Assembly: GCF_024748695.1 (NCBI RefSeq)
Contig: NZ_CP087176.1
Coordinates: 5,263,501 to 5,327,500, forward strand
DNA from: Pseudomonas sp. B21-040
GTDB lineage: Bacteria; Pseudomonadota; Gammaproteobacteria; Pseudomonadales; Pseudomonadaceae
Direction of reading: 5' to 3'
Length of the DNA stretch: 64,000 nucleotides
The stretch's first letter is position 1; each line of letters opens with the position of its first letter. A program made the position numbers and the translations under genes. This document shows, piece after piece, positions 1-8,715 of the stretch. Under the pieces are notes generated by a model, which was given only the letters and a program-made list of their open reading frames with translations, did not search any database and was not told the origin of the DNA.

Positions 1-738
1 ATCGAACTTCCCAAGGAAGCGCTGCAAAATGCCGCCAGCACGTTACGCAAGGATCTGTTCAGCTGGATGGGCAAGCTCCCGGATTCCGTGAGGCAGACAC
101 CCGACTGGCTCACCGACTGGATGACGCAAGGCTACGTACTGCCCGACCTTCACATACGCGCCAATGCCCGGCTGCGCCTGGCCAGACGCACGTCCCGCAC
201 GCTATCAGAGCAGGCATTGTGGGACCTGCTGCAGACCATCGTTCGCGTACCGGTGCACACCGTGGTGCTGACCGCCGATCGTGATTACTACGACCCGCAA
301 GAACAGCAAATCCACATCAACCTGGCCATCGTCGATGGTTTCGGACAAGCCCTGCAAACCCAGCAACGCGTCGAGCCTGGTGAGGCTTATGTGGTGGAAA
401 ACGGCGAACTGGTGATTGAAAACGGTCAGCCGAAAGTGGCGCACGCCGAGCGTCGCTGGCGTATCAGCGAACGCGTGGAATACAACAACAAAGGGTTGGC
501 GGTACGCACCTACCGACCGTATTTCGCCAATGCTTATGGCTACATTCATGACCATTCTTTCAGGGATTTCGGCCATCACGACAAAAGCTATTACGACGTC
601 CTCGGTCGCCTGATCAAGATCATCAACGCCAAAGCCGATGTCGCGCTGGAAATCATCCACCCTTGGTACACCACCAAGCTGGATTTCAATGACACCTATG
701 TCGCACCGGACTCGAAAGGCTCCAAGGCAGGCAAGTGA
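1..738 (+). CDS. Tc toxin B component, C-terminal part (5' truncated by window)
   Basis: This is the last 245 residues of a TcB-type (TcaC/TcdB-like) protein, open at the window edge with no in-frame stop upstream. TcB and TcC together form the cocoon that encapsulates the toxic C-terminus and docks on the TcA pore. The family signature near the end is visible: a tyrosine-rich stretch, RPYFANAYGYIHD, then YYDVLGRLIKIINAKAD and HPWYTTKLDFNDTYVA, which match the usual QPYF..., YDPLGR..., TPWF...NDT pattern of TcB C-termini. The stop codon overlaps the start of the tccC gene (TGATG), so the two are translationally coupled. The toxin A gene, if present, must lie upstream of the window. Confidence 0.85.
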   Translation: MELPKEALQNAASTLRKDLFSWMGKLPDSVRQTPDWLTDWMTQGYVLPDLHIRANARLRLARRTSRTLSEQALWDLLQTIVRVPVHTVVLTADRDYYDPQEQQIHINLAIVDGFGQALQTQQRVEPGEAYVVENGELVIENGQPKVAHAERRWRISERVEYNNKGLAVRTYRPYFANAYGYIHDHSFRDFGHHDKSYYDVLGRLIKIINAKADVALEIIHPWYTTKLDFNDTYVAPDSKGSKAGK

Positions 739-3536
739 TGACCACCACGGTCGACTGGAAAACCCCGTCGGTGACGGCCATTGATGCTCGGGGCCTGGCC
801 GTGCGCCAGATGATCTACTTGCGCAATGTGCCGGGCGGGACCGTGCAAACCCTCATCACCCGGCAATGTTTCGACAACCTCGGGCGGCTGATGGAGCAAC
901 GGGACGCGCGACTGCTCAATGCTGCCAAGCCCAACCTGGCGACTATTTACGACCTGGGCGGGCAACCGGTAAACGTCGCCAGCGTCGATGCCGGAGGACG
1001 CACCCGCCTGGTGGGCCTGGCCGGTGAAATCCTCCTGCGCTGGGATGGACGCGGCAATCATTGGCGCAACACTTACGACAACCAGTTGCGCATGCTCACC
1101 CTTGAAGAAAGCGGTCAAGGCATCGTTGACGCTTATGCCTACGCGACGGCACTGGCGGACCCGAGCCATAACCTTCGTGGGCAGATGATCCGGCAAACCG
1201 ACCTCTCAGGCGTACTCGAACTCAACAGCTTCAACCTCAAGGGCCAGCCGCTGCGCGACAGCCGGACCATCACCGATGCCGGCACTTTCACCAGCAGCCG
1301 GACTTACAACCCGCACGGCGCATTGCTGACCCAGACCGATGCCGGTGAACATCAGCAACGGATGCACTACGACATCGCCGGGCAACTGCGACAGGTTCAA
1401 TTACGGCTAGAACCCACAGGCACCTGGCAGGCTGTGCTTGAAGAGGCCAGGTACAACGCCGAAGGGCAGATCATTGAGCAACAGGCCGGCAACAAAGTGC
1501 TCAGCACCTGGGTCTACGACGAGGCCGATGGTCGTCTCACGGCCTTTACCGCCGGTGTACCGGGGCAGGCCACGCTTCAGCACTTCGCGTACCTTTACGA
1601 CCGGGTCGGTAACACCCTGCGCATCGACGACCTCACCTTCAAACCGATGTACTTCGCCAATCAGCAGATCGACGGCCGCCGCGAATTCACCTACAACTCG
1701 CTCTACCAACTGAGCAGCGCCACAGGCCATGACGCGCTCCCAAGTGCAGACCTGCCCGGCCGCCCTTCGCCCAGTGATCCCAATAACCACCTCAACTACA
1801 CACAGCGATACGAGTACAACGCCGGCGGTAGCCTGATCAAATTGATCCATGAACGTGCGGTGGGCGGGTATAGCCACGAGATGTTCATTGACCCGACCAG
1901 CAATCGAGGTGTTCGTTGGAAAGAAGCGGACCCTGCCCCGGATTTCGACACGTTGTTCGACCGCCACGGCAACCAGCAAGTCTCGTCCCCGGGCAGGTCC
2001 TTGCACTGGAACAGCCGCGATCAACCGGCATCAGCGACGCTGGTTGAACGTGACAACAGCGCCAACGATGAGGAAACGTATCGCTACAGTCAGGGTGCAC
2101 GGCTGCTCAAACGCCATGAATGGCAAGCCTCGAACATCACTCATTTTCGTCAAGTGATCTACTTGCCGGGGCTGGAAATCCGCACCCGGGACGACGGTGA
2201 AACGCTGCACGTCATTACCTTGCCCGGTGGCCGAGGCAATGTCCGTTGTCTGCATTGGGTGAGCAAAAAACCCGACGGGATCGATCAGGATCAACTGCGC
2301 TACACCCTCGACGATCAGTCGGGTTCCTGCGTCATGGAACTTGACCAGGACGCCAGACTGATCAGCCACGAAGGCTACTATCCATTCGGTGGCACCGCCT
2401 GGCTCAAGGCCGCTTCCTTACTGGAAGTCGGTTACAAAACCATCCGTTATTCGGGCAAGGAAATGGATGAATGCGGGCTTTACTACTATGGCGCTCGTTA
2501 CTACGCACCCTGGTTACAGCGCTGGGTGAGTGCGGATCCGGCGGGGGCTGCGGACGGGTTGAGCCTGTATCAATTTGTCGGAAACAATCCGCTGCGCTAT
2601 GTCGACCCTGACGGCGGAACCAAAGCGGAAAATGTGATTTACAACTATTCAAGATTCATTTCCGCTCTCGCAGGTCATGCCAACGAGACGCTCCAGCAAC
2701 TCGACAACATCATTCATAAAAAGAACATCACAAGAAATCTGGCGAAAAGTCTGGTGCTTGCAGGATTCAAAGGCTCAATCGGCTACGAAGGGGGTGTTTT
2801 GGGTACTGGACAAGCCGGACTCGTTCTTCCGCAAGCCTCCCACGCTATCCAGATGACCGATCCCAATGCATTGATCGGCGGCAATATTGGAGGAGATTTA
2901 GCCGGTGAGATGGAAGCCCCGTACACAAATGGCTTGGGGCTGGTCTCGGGCGCGCTCATCCCGCAAACCTCAACGATGTCCATTGCTGCGATTGATCGGC
3001 AGTTGGGCTTCCCTGCCGCCGCCAAAGAAATAAGCCTCAACTGGAAAGCCATCAAAAATGAGGTGATTCATCCGGCACTCAACTCGATTCTAAATCCTGG
3101 CTTTTTGATGAATAGGGTGATGGCCTCATGGATATCGGTCATTCCCGGCACGATCAGTTCGTTCCAGCGGGCCACCGAAGCTGAGGACATCAAGAACGGG
3201 CTCGACCCGGTCAAGATCGGCAAAATCGAAGCGATGCTGAACGAGTGGGAGTCCGTGGAAAACGAGCGATATGCCAATGCGATGGCCGCCTTCCAGGGCA
3301 TCGGCGTTGATGCCATTTACCCCGCCAACTGGCTACCCAATGTCAATTACATGACCCCGAAAAGCCTCCTTCAACCGATTCTCCTGAGTGACTTGCAACA
3401 CCAACATGCGACGACGCAGGACTTGATCCGTCGCAACAAAGCAGGTCTGGCGCAAATCAAGGAGAGAGGGACGACAGACAATCGGTTCCTGTTCAAGCAG
3501 GCGCGTACTGCAGCGCAGCGCAGTGCACATGCATAA
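738..3536 (+). CDS. tccC: Tc toxin C component (TccC-like, RHS core plus variable toxin domain)
   Basis: TcC subunit of an insecticidal toxin complex, 932 residues from ATG; a GTG one codon earlier is possible. Residues 1 to about 625 are RHS/YD-repeat shell, ending in the conserved RHS-associated core: YSGKEMDECGLYYYGARYYA, then WVSADPAGAADGLSLYQFV and NPLRYVDPDGG. In this family the core contains an aspartyl autoprotease that releases the C-terminal effector inside the cocoon. The roughly 305 residues after DPDGG (from about base 2617) are the variable effector. I recognise no catalytic motif in it. Its DNA is visibly more AT-rich around 2630-2780 than the shell, as expected for an exchanged module. 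It overlaps the TcB stop by one base. Confidence 0.92.
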   Translation: MTTTVDWKTPSVTAIDARGLAVRQMIYLRNVPGGTVQTLITRQCFDNLGRLMEQRDARLLNAAKPNLATIYDLGGQPVNVASVDAGGRTRLVGLAGEILLRWDGRGNHWRNTYDNQLRMLTLEESGQGIVDAYAYATALADPSHNLRGQMIRQTDLSGVLELNSFNLKGQPLRDSRTITDAGTFTSSRTYNPHGALLTQTDAGEHQQRMHYDIAGQLRQVQLRLEPTGTWQAVLEEARYNAEGQIIEQQAGNKVLSTWVYDEADGRLTAFTAGVPGQATLQHFAYLYDRVGNTLRIDDLTFKPMYFANQQIDGRREFTYNSLYQLSSATGHDALPSADLPGRPSPSDPNNHLNYTQRYEYNAGGSLIKLIHERAVGGYSHEMFIDPTSNRGVRWKEADPAPDFDTLFDRHGNQQVSSPGRSLHWNSRDQPASATLVERDNSANDEETYRYSQGARLLKRHEWQASNITHFRQVIYLPGLEIRTRDDGETLHVITLPGGRGNVRCLHWVSKKPDGIDQDQLRYTLDDQSGSCVMELDQDARLISHEGYYPFGGTAWLKAASLLEVGYKTIRYSGKEMDECGLYYYGARYYAPWLQRWVSADPAGAADGLSLYQFVGNNPLRYVDPDGGTKAENVIYNYSRFISALAGHANETLQQLDNIIHKKNITRNLAKSLVLAGFKGSIGYEGGVLGTGQAGLVLPQASHAIQMTDPNALIGGNIGGDLAGEMEAPYTNGLGLVSGALIPQTSTMSIAAIDRQLGFPAAAKEISLNWKAIKNEVIHPALNSILNPGFLMNRVMASWISVIPGTISSFQRATEAEDIKNGLDPVKIGKIEAMLNEWESVENERYANAMAAFQGIGVDAIYPANWLPNVNYMTPKSLLQPILLSDLQHQHATTQDLIRRNKAGLAQIKERGTTDNRFLFKQARTAAQRSAHA

Positions 3537-3660
3537 GGGCACACCCAATCTGACGGTCGGTGATACCAGAGGCCTGCCGATTCGCCAAGTGGCTTATCTG
3601 CGCAAGAAAGCCGAGGGTGATGTGGAAACACTCATCACACGACATTGCTGCAGAGCGTGA
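3529..3660 (+). pseudogene. 5' remnant of a second tccC gene
   Basis: A 43-codon reading frame begins at an ATG overlapping the tccC stop (ATGCATAA). It encodes a TcC N-terminus: NLTVGDTRGLPIRQVAYLRK followed by EGDVETLITRHCCRA. This aligns with the start of the intact neighbour (SVTAIDARGLAVRQMIYLRN, GGTVQTLITRQCFD). It stops at TGA after the cysteine-rich end, where intact TcC proteins continue into the shell. I see no continuation in the other frames before the terminator at 3748. It is most likely the residue of a second tccC cassette, or of a recombination that replaced the effector module. The overlapping start could still allow translation of a short peptide. Confidence 0.7.
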
Positions 3661-3747
3661 CGTTGAAAGCACAGACCTCGCTTCAAGACCAGCGCCGAAA
3701 CGCTACGGTCTCTTGACATTCCGGCAACATTCACCGGCGCGTGGACC

Positions 3748-3780
3748 GGGCTCCAGAACTTCTGGAGCCCCTTCTCTCTT
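3748..3780 (+). terminator. Terminator-like hairpin after the Tc locus
   Basis: A perfect 9-bp stem GGGCTCCAG / CTGGAGCCC with a 5-base loop is followed by the pyrimidine tract CTTCTCTCTT. It lies 88 bases after the remnant tccC and just before the histidine kinase gene. The tail is not pure T, so termination may be partial. Confidence 0.6.
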
Positions 3781-3794
3781 AAGGCGGGCCCACC

Positions 3795-5603
3795 ATGCTA
3801 TGGTGCCTGCCCGACTTCCGACCTGTTTGCACCAGCATGCTGCCAACTTCCCGTACCCTGCGTTTGTCGTTGTACACATTGCTGATCATCGCTGGCGCGG
3901 CGCTCGCAGCCGGCTTCGCCATGCTCCACGCCGAACGCCAGGCCCTGGTCGAGGACGCCTCCCGCGCCAATCAGCAACTGGCGCTCTACGCCAATTCCCT
4001 GCACACCCTGATCGATCGCTACCGCGCCCTGCCCGCTGTGCTGGCGCTGGACCCGGAACTGCGCGCCGCCCTCAATGGCCCGGTATCGGCTGCGCAACAG
4101 GACGCGCTGAATCGCAAGCTGGAAAAAATCAACGGCGCCGCGCAATCCTCGACCCTCGAACTGCTCGACCGCACCGGCCTCGCCGTGGCGGCCAGTAACT
4201 GGCGTTTACCCAGTAGCTATGTCGGCCACAACTACGGCTTTCGCCCTTACTTCAGCGAGACTCGCACCCAAGGCACCGGGCGCTTCTACGCCGTGGGCGT
4301 GACCAGCGGCATTCCGGGGTACTTCCTGTCCAGCGCAGTGACCGACGACAACGGCGAGTTCCTCGGGGCGATGGTGGTCAAGCTCGAGTTTCCAGAACTG
4401 GAACGCGAATGGCGTCAGGGCAGCGACACGCTGCTGGTCAGCGATGCACGCGGGATCATCTTCATCGCCAACCAGCCGGGCTGGCGCTATCGCTTGTTGA
4501 ACCCCCTGAGCGACAGCGATCACGCCGAACTCAAGGTCACCCGCCAGTACGACAAACAACCGCTCACGCCGCTCGAATTCCAATCGGTGGAGCGTTTCGA
4601 TGACAACAGTGAGCTGAGGCAAGTGGCGGGGCCTGACGGGGCGGCGAAGTATCTGTGGGAATCACTGCCGTTGACCGCCGAAGGCTGGACGCTGCACTTG
4701 CTGCGCCGCCCGCAAGTCGCGTTCGAAGACAGCCGCAACGCCGCGCTCGCCGCCGCCGGGCTGTGGCTGGCGCTGGTGTTTCTGTTGCTGTTCCTCAATC
4801 AGCGTTGGCGCCTGGCCAGACTGCGCCAGCGCAGCCGCGAAGAGCTTGAACGATTGGTCGAGGAACGTACCCGCGATTTGCGCACGGCGCAGGACAGTTT
4901 GGTGCAGTCGGCCAAACTCGCGGCGCTGGGGCAGATGTCGGCGGCGCTGGCCCATGAAATCAACCAGCCGCTGACCGCCCAGCGCATGCAGCTTGCTACT
5001 CTGAGGCTGCTGCTCGATCACGGTCGGGTCGACGACGCTTACAAGGCACTCAAACCGGTGGACGACATGCTCACGCGCATGGCGGCCCTCACCGGCCACC
5101 TGAAAACCTTCGCCCGCAAAAGCCCCAGTGGCCTGCGCGAACGCCTGGACCTGGCCGCGGTGGTCGACCAATCCCTGCAATTGCTCGACGCACGCCTGCG
5201 TGATGAACAAATCAGCACGGTGCTGCACCTGACGCGTCCGGCGTGGGTGCGCGGCGATGCGATTCGTCTGGAACAGGTGCTGATCAATCTGCTGCGCAAC
5301 GCCCTCGACGCCATGCACGACAAACCCTGCAAGCGTCTGGAAATCCGCCTCGAAGCCGACGAGCAACTGTGGCGCCTGACCGTCAGCGACAACGGTGGCG
5401 GCATCGCCGAAGAACATCTGGGCAACGTGTTCGATCCCTTCTTCACCACCAAACCGGTGGGCGATGGCCTGGGCCTTGGCTTGGCGGTATCGTTTGCCAT
5501 CGCTCACGAAGCGGGCGGACGCCTGAGTGCCGACAATCACGCCAACGGCGCGGTGTTCACCCTGTCCTTGCCCATTGATCTGGAGGCACACAGCCCATGC
5601 TGA
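3795..5603 (+). CDS. mifS: Sensor histidine kinase, DctB/MifS type
   Basis: Membrane kinase of 602 residues. A hydrophobic segment (about residues 23-43) and a second one (about 315-335) flank a periplasmic PDC/Cache sensor domain. They are followed by a coiled linker, HisKA with the phosphoacceptor in ALAHEINQPLTA (His near 386), and a HATPase domain with DNGGGI and GDGLGLGLAVSFA. This is the DctB-type layout for C4-dicarboxylate or alpha-ketoglutarate sensing. The response regulator overlaps its 3' end and a KgtP/PcaT-type permease follows, so the MifS assignment (alpha-ketoglutarate response in P. aeruginosa) is favoured over DctB. The first ATG has AAGGCGGG upstream. An internal ATG at 3837 (MLPTSRTLRLS) would give a cleaner N-terminal membrane anchor. 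Confidence 0.85.
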   Translation: MLWCLPDFRPVCTSMLPTSRTLRLSLYTLLIIAGAALAAGFAMLHAERQALVEDASRANQQLALYANSLHTLIDRYRALPAVLALDPELRAALNGPVSAAQQDALNRKLEKINGAAQSSTLELLDRTGLAVAASNWRLPSSYVGHNYGFRPYFSETRTQGTGRFYAVGVTSGIPGYFLSSAVTDDNGEFLGAMVVKLEFPELEREWRQGSDTLLVSDARGIIFIANQPGWRYRLLNPLSDSDHAELKVTRQYDKQPLTPLEFQSVERFDDNSELRQVAGPDGAAKYLWESLPLTAEGWTLHLLRRPQVAFEDSRNAALAAAGLWLALVFLLLFLNQRWRLARLRQRSREELERLVEERTRDLRTAQDSLVQSAKLAALGQMSAALAHEINQPLTAQRMQLATLRLLLDHGRVDDAYKALKPVDDMLTRMAALTGHLKTFARKSPSGLRERLDLAAVVDQSLQLLDARLRDEQISTVLHLTRPAWVRGDAIRLEQVLINLLRNALDAMHDKPCKRLEIRLEADEQLWRLTVSDNGGGIAEEHLGNVFDPFFTTKPVGDGLGLGLAVSFAIAHEAGGRLSADNHANGAVFTLSLPIDLEAHSPC

Positions 5604-6928
5604 ATTCAGTCATGGTGGTCGACGACGAAAGCAGTATTCGCAGTGCCGTCGAACAATGGCTGAGCCTGTCGGGCTTTGAGGTGCAATTGTTCAGCCGCGC
5701 CGATGAATGCCTGGCGCAACTGCCCACTCACTTTCCCGGCGTGATCCTCAGCGATGTGCGCATGCCCGGCATGACCGGGCTGGAACTGCTGGCCGAGGTC
5801 CAACGGCGCGATGCCGACCTGCCGGTGATTCTGCTGACCGGTCACGGCGATGTGCCGATGGCGGTCGAGGCGATGCGCGATGGCGCGTATGACTTTCTTG
5901 AAAAACCCTTCAGCCCGGAAACCCTGCTGAGCAGTTTGCGCCGCGCGCTGGACAAGCGGCGGCTGGTGCTGGAGAACCGCGCCCTGCACGAACAGGCCGA
6001 CAACCGCGCCAAACTCGACGCGACGCTACTCGGTGTGTCCCGTGGCTTGCAAACCTTGCGCCGCCAGGTGCTGGACCTGGCGGCATTGCCGGTCAATGTG
6101 CTGATCCGCGGCGAAACCGGCAGTGGCAAAGAGCTGGTTGCCCGCTGCCTGCACGACTTCGGACCGCGGGCCGACAAGCCGTTTGTGGCGCTCAACTGCG
6201 CGGCGATTCCCGAGCAATTGTTCGAGGCCGAGTTGTTCGGCCACGAAAGCGGCGCGTTCACCGGGGCGCAGGGTAAACGCATCGGCAAGCTTGAATACGC
6301 GGATGGCGGCACGCTGTTTCTCGATGAGATCGAAAGCATGCCGCTGGCCCAGCAAGTGAAATTGCTGCGGGTGCTGCAGGAGCAGAAGCTTGAGCGCCTG
6401 GGGTCCAACCAGAGCATTCGCGTGGATTTGCGAATCATCGCCGCGACCAAGCCAGACCTGCTCGATGAAGCGCGGGCCGGGCGCTTTCGCGAGGACCTGG
6501 CCTATCGACTGAACGTTGCCGAGTTGCGCCTGCCACCGTTGCGCGAACGACGTGAAGACATTCCGTTGTTGTTCGAGTCGTTTGCGCAGAATGCCGCCGA
6601 GCGTCTGGGGCGGACGTTCCCACCGTTGACTGGCCCGCAGTTGAGCCATCTGCTGAGCCACGACTGGCCGGGCAATGTGCGCGAACTGGCGAACGTTGCC
6701 GAACGGCAAGTGCTGGGGCTGGGCGAACCGGAACCGGTGGGCATCGACCCTGGCCAGTCACTGGCGGCGCAGCAGGAAGCGTTTGAAGCGCAATGCCTGC
6801 GCTCGGCGTTGACCCGGCACAAGGGCGATGTGAAAGCGGTGCTTGAAGAACTTCAACTGCCGCGCCGGACCTTCAATGAAAAGATGCAGCGGCATGGACT
6901 GACGCGCGAGATGTTCCTCGCCGAGTGA
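5597..6928 (+). CDS. mifR: Sigma-54-dependent response regulator, DctD/MifR type
   Basis: NtrC-family activator of 443 residues. The receiver domain carries phosphorylatable Asp53 in VILSDVRMPG and LTGHGD near the switch Thr. The AAA+ domain has Walker A GETGSGKE, the sigma-54 contact loop ESGAFTGA, and Walker B GGTLFLDEIE. It ends in a Fis-type helix-turn-helix (about 400-440, VKAVLEELQLPRRTFNEKMQ). The intact GAFTGA loop means it should activate sigma-54 RNA polymerase. The start codon overlaps the kinase stop (ATGCTGA), so the pair is co-transcribed. A GG-N10-GC promoter and two palindromes lie between its stop and the permease gene, which makes that gene the obvious target. Confidence 0.9.
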   Translation: MLNSVMVVDDESSIRSAVEQWLSLSGFEVQLFSRADECLAQLPTHFPGVILSDVRMPGMTGLELLAEVQRRDADLPVILLTGHGDVPMAVEAMRDGAYDFLEKPFSPETLLSSLRRALDKRRLVLENRALHEQADNRAKLDATLLGVSRGLQTLRRQVLDLAALPVNVLIRGETGSGKELVARCLHDFGPRADKPFVALNCAAIPEQLFEAELFGHESGAFTGAQGKRIGKLEYADGGTLFLDEIESMPLAQQVKLLRVLQEQKLERLGSNQSIRVDLRIIAATKPDLLDEARAGRFREDLAYRLNVAELRLPPLRERREDIPLLFESFAQNAAERLGRTFPPLTGPQLSHLLSHDWPGNVRELANVAERQVLGLGEPEPVGIDPGQSLAAQQEAFEAQCLRSALTRHKGDVKAVLEELQLPRRTFNEKMQRHGLTREMFLAE

Positions 6929-7037
6929 TCGTTCCCACGCTCCGCGTGGGAATGCAGCCGGGGACGCTCTGCGTCCCAAATAAAGCCGAACGCGGAGCGT
7001 CCGTTGAGGCATTCCCACGCGGAGCGTGGGAACGATC
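6927..7037. repeat. Intergenic palindromic repeat, GTTCCCACGC family, copy 1
   Basis: A roughly 110-bp element bounded by GATCGTTCCCACGCTCCGCG and its near inverted copy ending GAGCGTGGGAACGATC. A second internal palindrome is built on GGGACGCTCTGCGTCCC and GCGGAGCGTCC. It starts on the last two bases of the mifR stop codon. The same family recurs at 20602, 33776 (half), 39957 and 48221 in this window. Confidence 0.9.
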
Positions 7038-7044
7038 AGCTTCG

Positions 7045-7056
7045 GCGGAATTCCGC
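7045..7056. promoter_or_regulatory. Candidate MifR upstream activator site 1
   Basis: Perfect 12-bp palindrome GCGGAATTCCGC. Its centre is 32 bp (about three helical turns) from the second site and about 83 bp upstream of the -24 element. The CGG-N4-CCG core resembles the site reported for AauR, a related DctD-type activator. Assignment to MifR is inference from position. Confidence 0.5.
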
Positions 7057-7076
7057 TTGCCGCCTCGATCCAATAA

Positions 7077-7088
7077 GCGGATTTCCGC
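7077..7088. promoter_or_regulatory. Candidate MifR upstream activator site 2
   Basis: GCGGATTTCCGC differs from site 1 by one base and lies about 51 bp upstream of the -24 element. Paired, phased sites at this distance are typical for NtrC-family activators. They fall outside the neighbouring repeat element, so they are not part of it. Confidence 0.5.
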
Positions 7089-7130
7089 TCAACAAACCCG
7101 CCTCCCCCCTCTAAACCGGCCCTCTGCACC

Positions 7131-7147
7131 TTGGCACACCTCCTGCT
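7131..7147 (+). promoter_or_regulatory. Sigma-54 promoter (-24/-12) of the permease gene
   Basis: TTGGCACACCTCCTGCT has GG at 7133-7134 and GC at 7145-7146, the required 10 bases apart. It matches the TGGCAC-N5-TTGC consensus well at -24 and adequately at -12. It lies 63 bases before the permease start codon and directly downstream of a sigma-54 activator gene. Confidence 0.85.
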
Positions 7148-7209
7148 ATAGCCCTCGCAGGCTGCGTTTCAACGCGCTCCACAAAAACAATTAAACGAAG
7201 GATCCTTCA

Positions 7210-8529
7210 ATGGATAACTCCAATACCCTGCCCCTTGGGTCGGCTGCCGTGCCGGCTAAAGAAAGAACCACCGCCAGTCGCATCAAATCGATTTTCAGCG
7301 GCTCGGTCGGCAATATGGTCGAGTGGTACGACTGGTATGTCTACGCCGCCTTCTCCCTGTACTTCGCCAAGGCCTTTTTCCCCAAAGGCGACACCACCGC
7401 CCAACTGCTGAACACCGCCGCGATCTTCGCCGTGGGCTTCCTGATGCGCCCGATTGGTGGCTGGATGATGGGCCTCTATGCCGACAAAGTCGGGCGCAAA
7501 AAAGCGCTGATGGCCTCGGTGTACCTGATGTGCTTCGGCTCGCTGCTGATCGCCCTGAGTCCTGGGTATGAAACCATCGGCATCGGCGCACCGATCCTGC
7601 TGGTGTTCGCGCGCCTGCTGCAAGGTTTGTCGGTCGGTGGCGAGTACGGCACTTCGGCGACTTATCTCAGCGAGATGGCCACCAAGGAGCGTCGCGGCTT
7701 CTACTCCAGCTTCCAGTACGTGACGCTGATCTCCGGCCAGCTCATAGCCTTGGCCGTGCTGATCGTGTTGCAACAAGTGCTGACCACCGAGCAGTTGTAC
7801 GACTGGGGCTGGCGCATCCCGTTCGCCATCGGCGCGCTGTGTGCCGTGGTCGCGCTCTACCTGCGTCGCGGCATGGAAGAAACCGAGTCGTTCACCAAAA
7901 AAGAGAAGTCCAAGGAAAGCGCCATGCGCACCTTGCTTCGTCACCCGAAAGAACTGATGACCGTGGTCGGCCTGACCATGGGCGGTACGCTGGCGTTCTA
8001 CACCTACACCACGTACATGCAGAAATACCTGGTGAACACCGTCGGCATGAGCATCTCCGACTCCACCACGATTTCCGCCGCCACATTGTTCCTGTTCATG
8101 TGCCTGCAACCGATCATCGGCGGGCTGTCGGATAAAGTCGGTCGTCGCCCGATCCTGATTGCCTTCGGCATTCTGGGCACGCTGTTCACCGTGCCGATCC
8201 TGACCACCCTGCACACCGTTCAATCCTGGTGGGGCGCGTTCTTCCTGATCATGGCGGCGCTGATCATCGTCAGCGGCTACACCTCGATCAACGCCGTGGT
8301 CAAAGCCGAACTGTTCCCGACCGAGATTCGTGCGCTGGGCGTAGGCTTGCCGTATGCCCTGACCGTGTCGATCTTCGGCGGCACCGCTGAATACATCGCA
8401 CTGTGGTTCAAGAGCATCGGCATGGAAACCGGTTACTACTGGTATGTCACCGCGTGCATCGCGGTGTCGTTGCTGGTGTATGTGACCATGAAAGACACCC
8501 GCAAGCATTCGCGGATCGAGACTGACTGA
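7210..8529 (+). CDS. pcaT: MFS alpha-ketoglutarate/dicarboxylate permease
   Basis: A 439-residue metabolite:H+ symporter family transporter (KgtP/PcaT/ShiA group) of the inner membrane with about 12 membrane segments. The N-terminal hallmark GNMVEWYDWYVYAAFSLYFA is present. So are the loop 2-3 motif GLYADKVGRKKAL, RLLQGLSVGGEYGTSATYLSE, and the half-repeat loop GGLSDKVGRRPIL. In P. aeruginosa the MifSR-controlled PcaT imports alpha-ketoglutarate. Here the regulators sit directly upstream, which supports the same substrate, though C4-dicarboxylates or dihydroxybenzoates cannot be excluded from sequence. GAAGG precedes the ATG. It is a single-gene transcript with its own sigma-54 promoter and a strong terminator. 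Confidence 0.85.
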   Translation: MDNSNTLPLGSAAVPAKERTTASRIKSIFSGSVGNMVEWYDWYVYAAFSLYFAKAFFPKGDTTAQLLNTAAIFAVGFLMRPIGGWMMGLYADKVGRKKALMASVYLMCFGSLLIALSPGYETIGIGAPILLVFARLLQGLSVGGEYGTSATYLSEMATKERRGFYSSFQYVTLISGQLIALAVLIVLQQVLTTEQLYDWGWRIPFAIGALCAVVALYLRRGMEETESFTKKEKSKESAMRTLLRHPKELMTVVGLTMGGTLAFYTYTTYMQKYLVNTVGMSISDSTTISAATLFLFMCLQPIIGGLSDKVGRRPILIAFGILGTLFTVPILTTLHTVQSWWGAFFLIMAALIIVSGYTSINAVVKAELFPTEIRALGVGLPYALTVSIFGGTAEYIALWFKSIGMETGYYWYVTACIAVSLLVYVTMKDTRKHSRIETD

Positions 8530-8546
8530 TACCGTCAGCGCTGAAC

Positions 8547-8583
8547 AAAAGGGGCAGACCTGCGAGGGTCTGCCCCTTTTTAC
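8547..8583 (+). terminator. Rho-independent terminator of the permease gene
   Basis: AAAAGGGGCAGACC / GGTCTGCCCCTTTT is a perfect 14-bp stem with loop TGCGAG. It ends in a T run 18 bases after the permease stop and can work in both directions. Confidence 0.95.
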
Positions 8584-8600
8584 TGAATAGACCTACAACC

Positions 8601-8638
8601 TGTAGGAACGAGCCGGCTCCGGGCGGCTCGCTCCTACA
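8601..8638. repeat. Small palindrome (TGTAGGA...TCCTACA type)
   Basis: TGTAGGAACGAGCCGGCTCC and GGCGGCTCGCTCCTACA form an imperfect hairpin of about 16 bp. This is a solitary short relative of the TGTAGGAGC repeat families seen elsewhere in the window. Confidence 0.7.
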
Positions 8639-8715
8639 TTTTGACCTCAATGCTGGAAATAATCGGCTCGTCCTTGCACCATGTTCGCCTCCCGAGAACC
8701 CCAGGAATTTACGCC

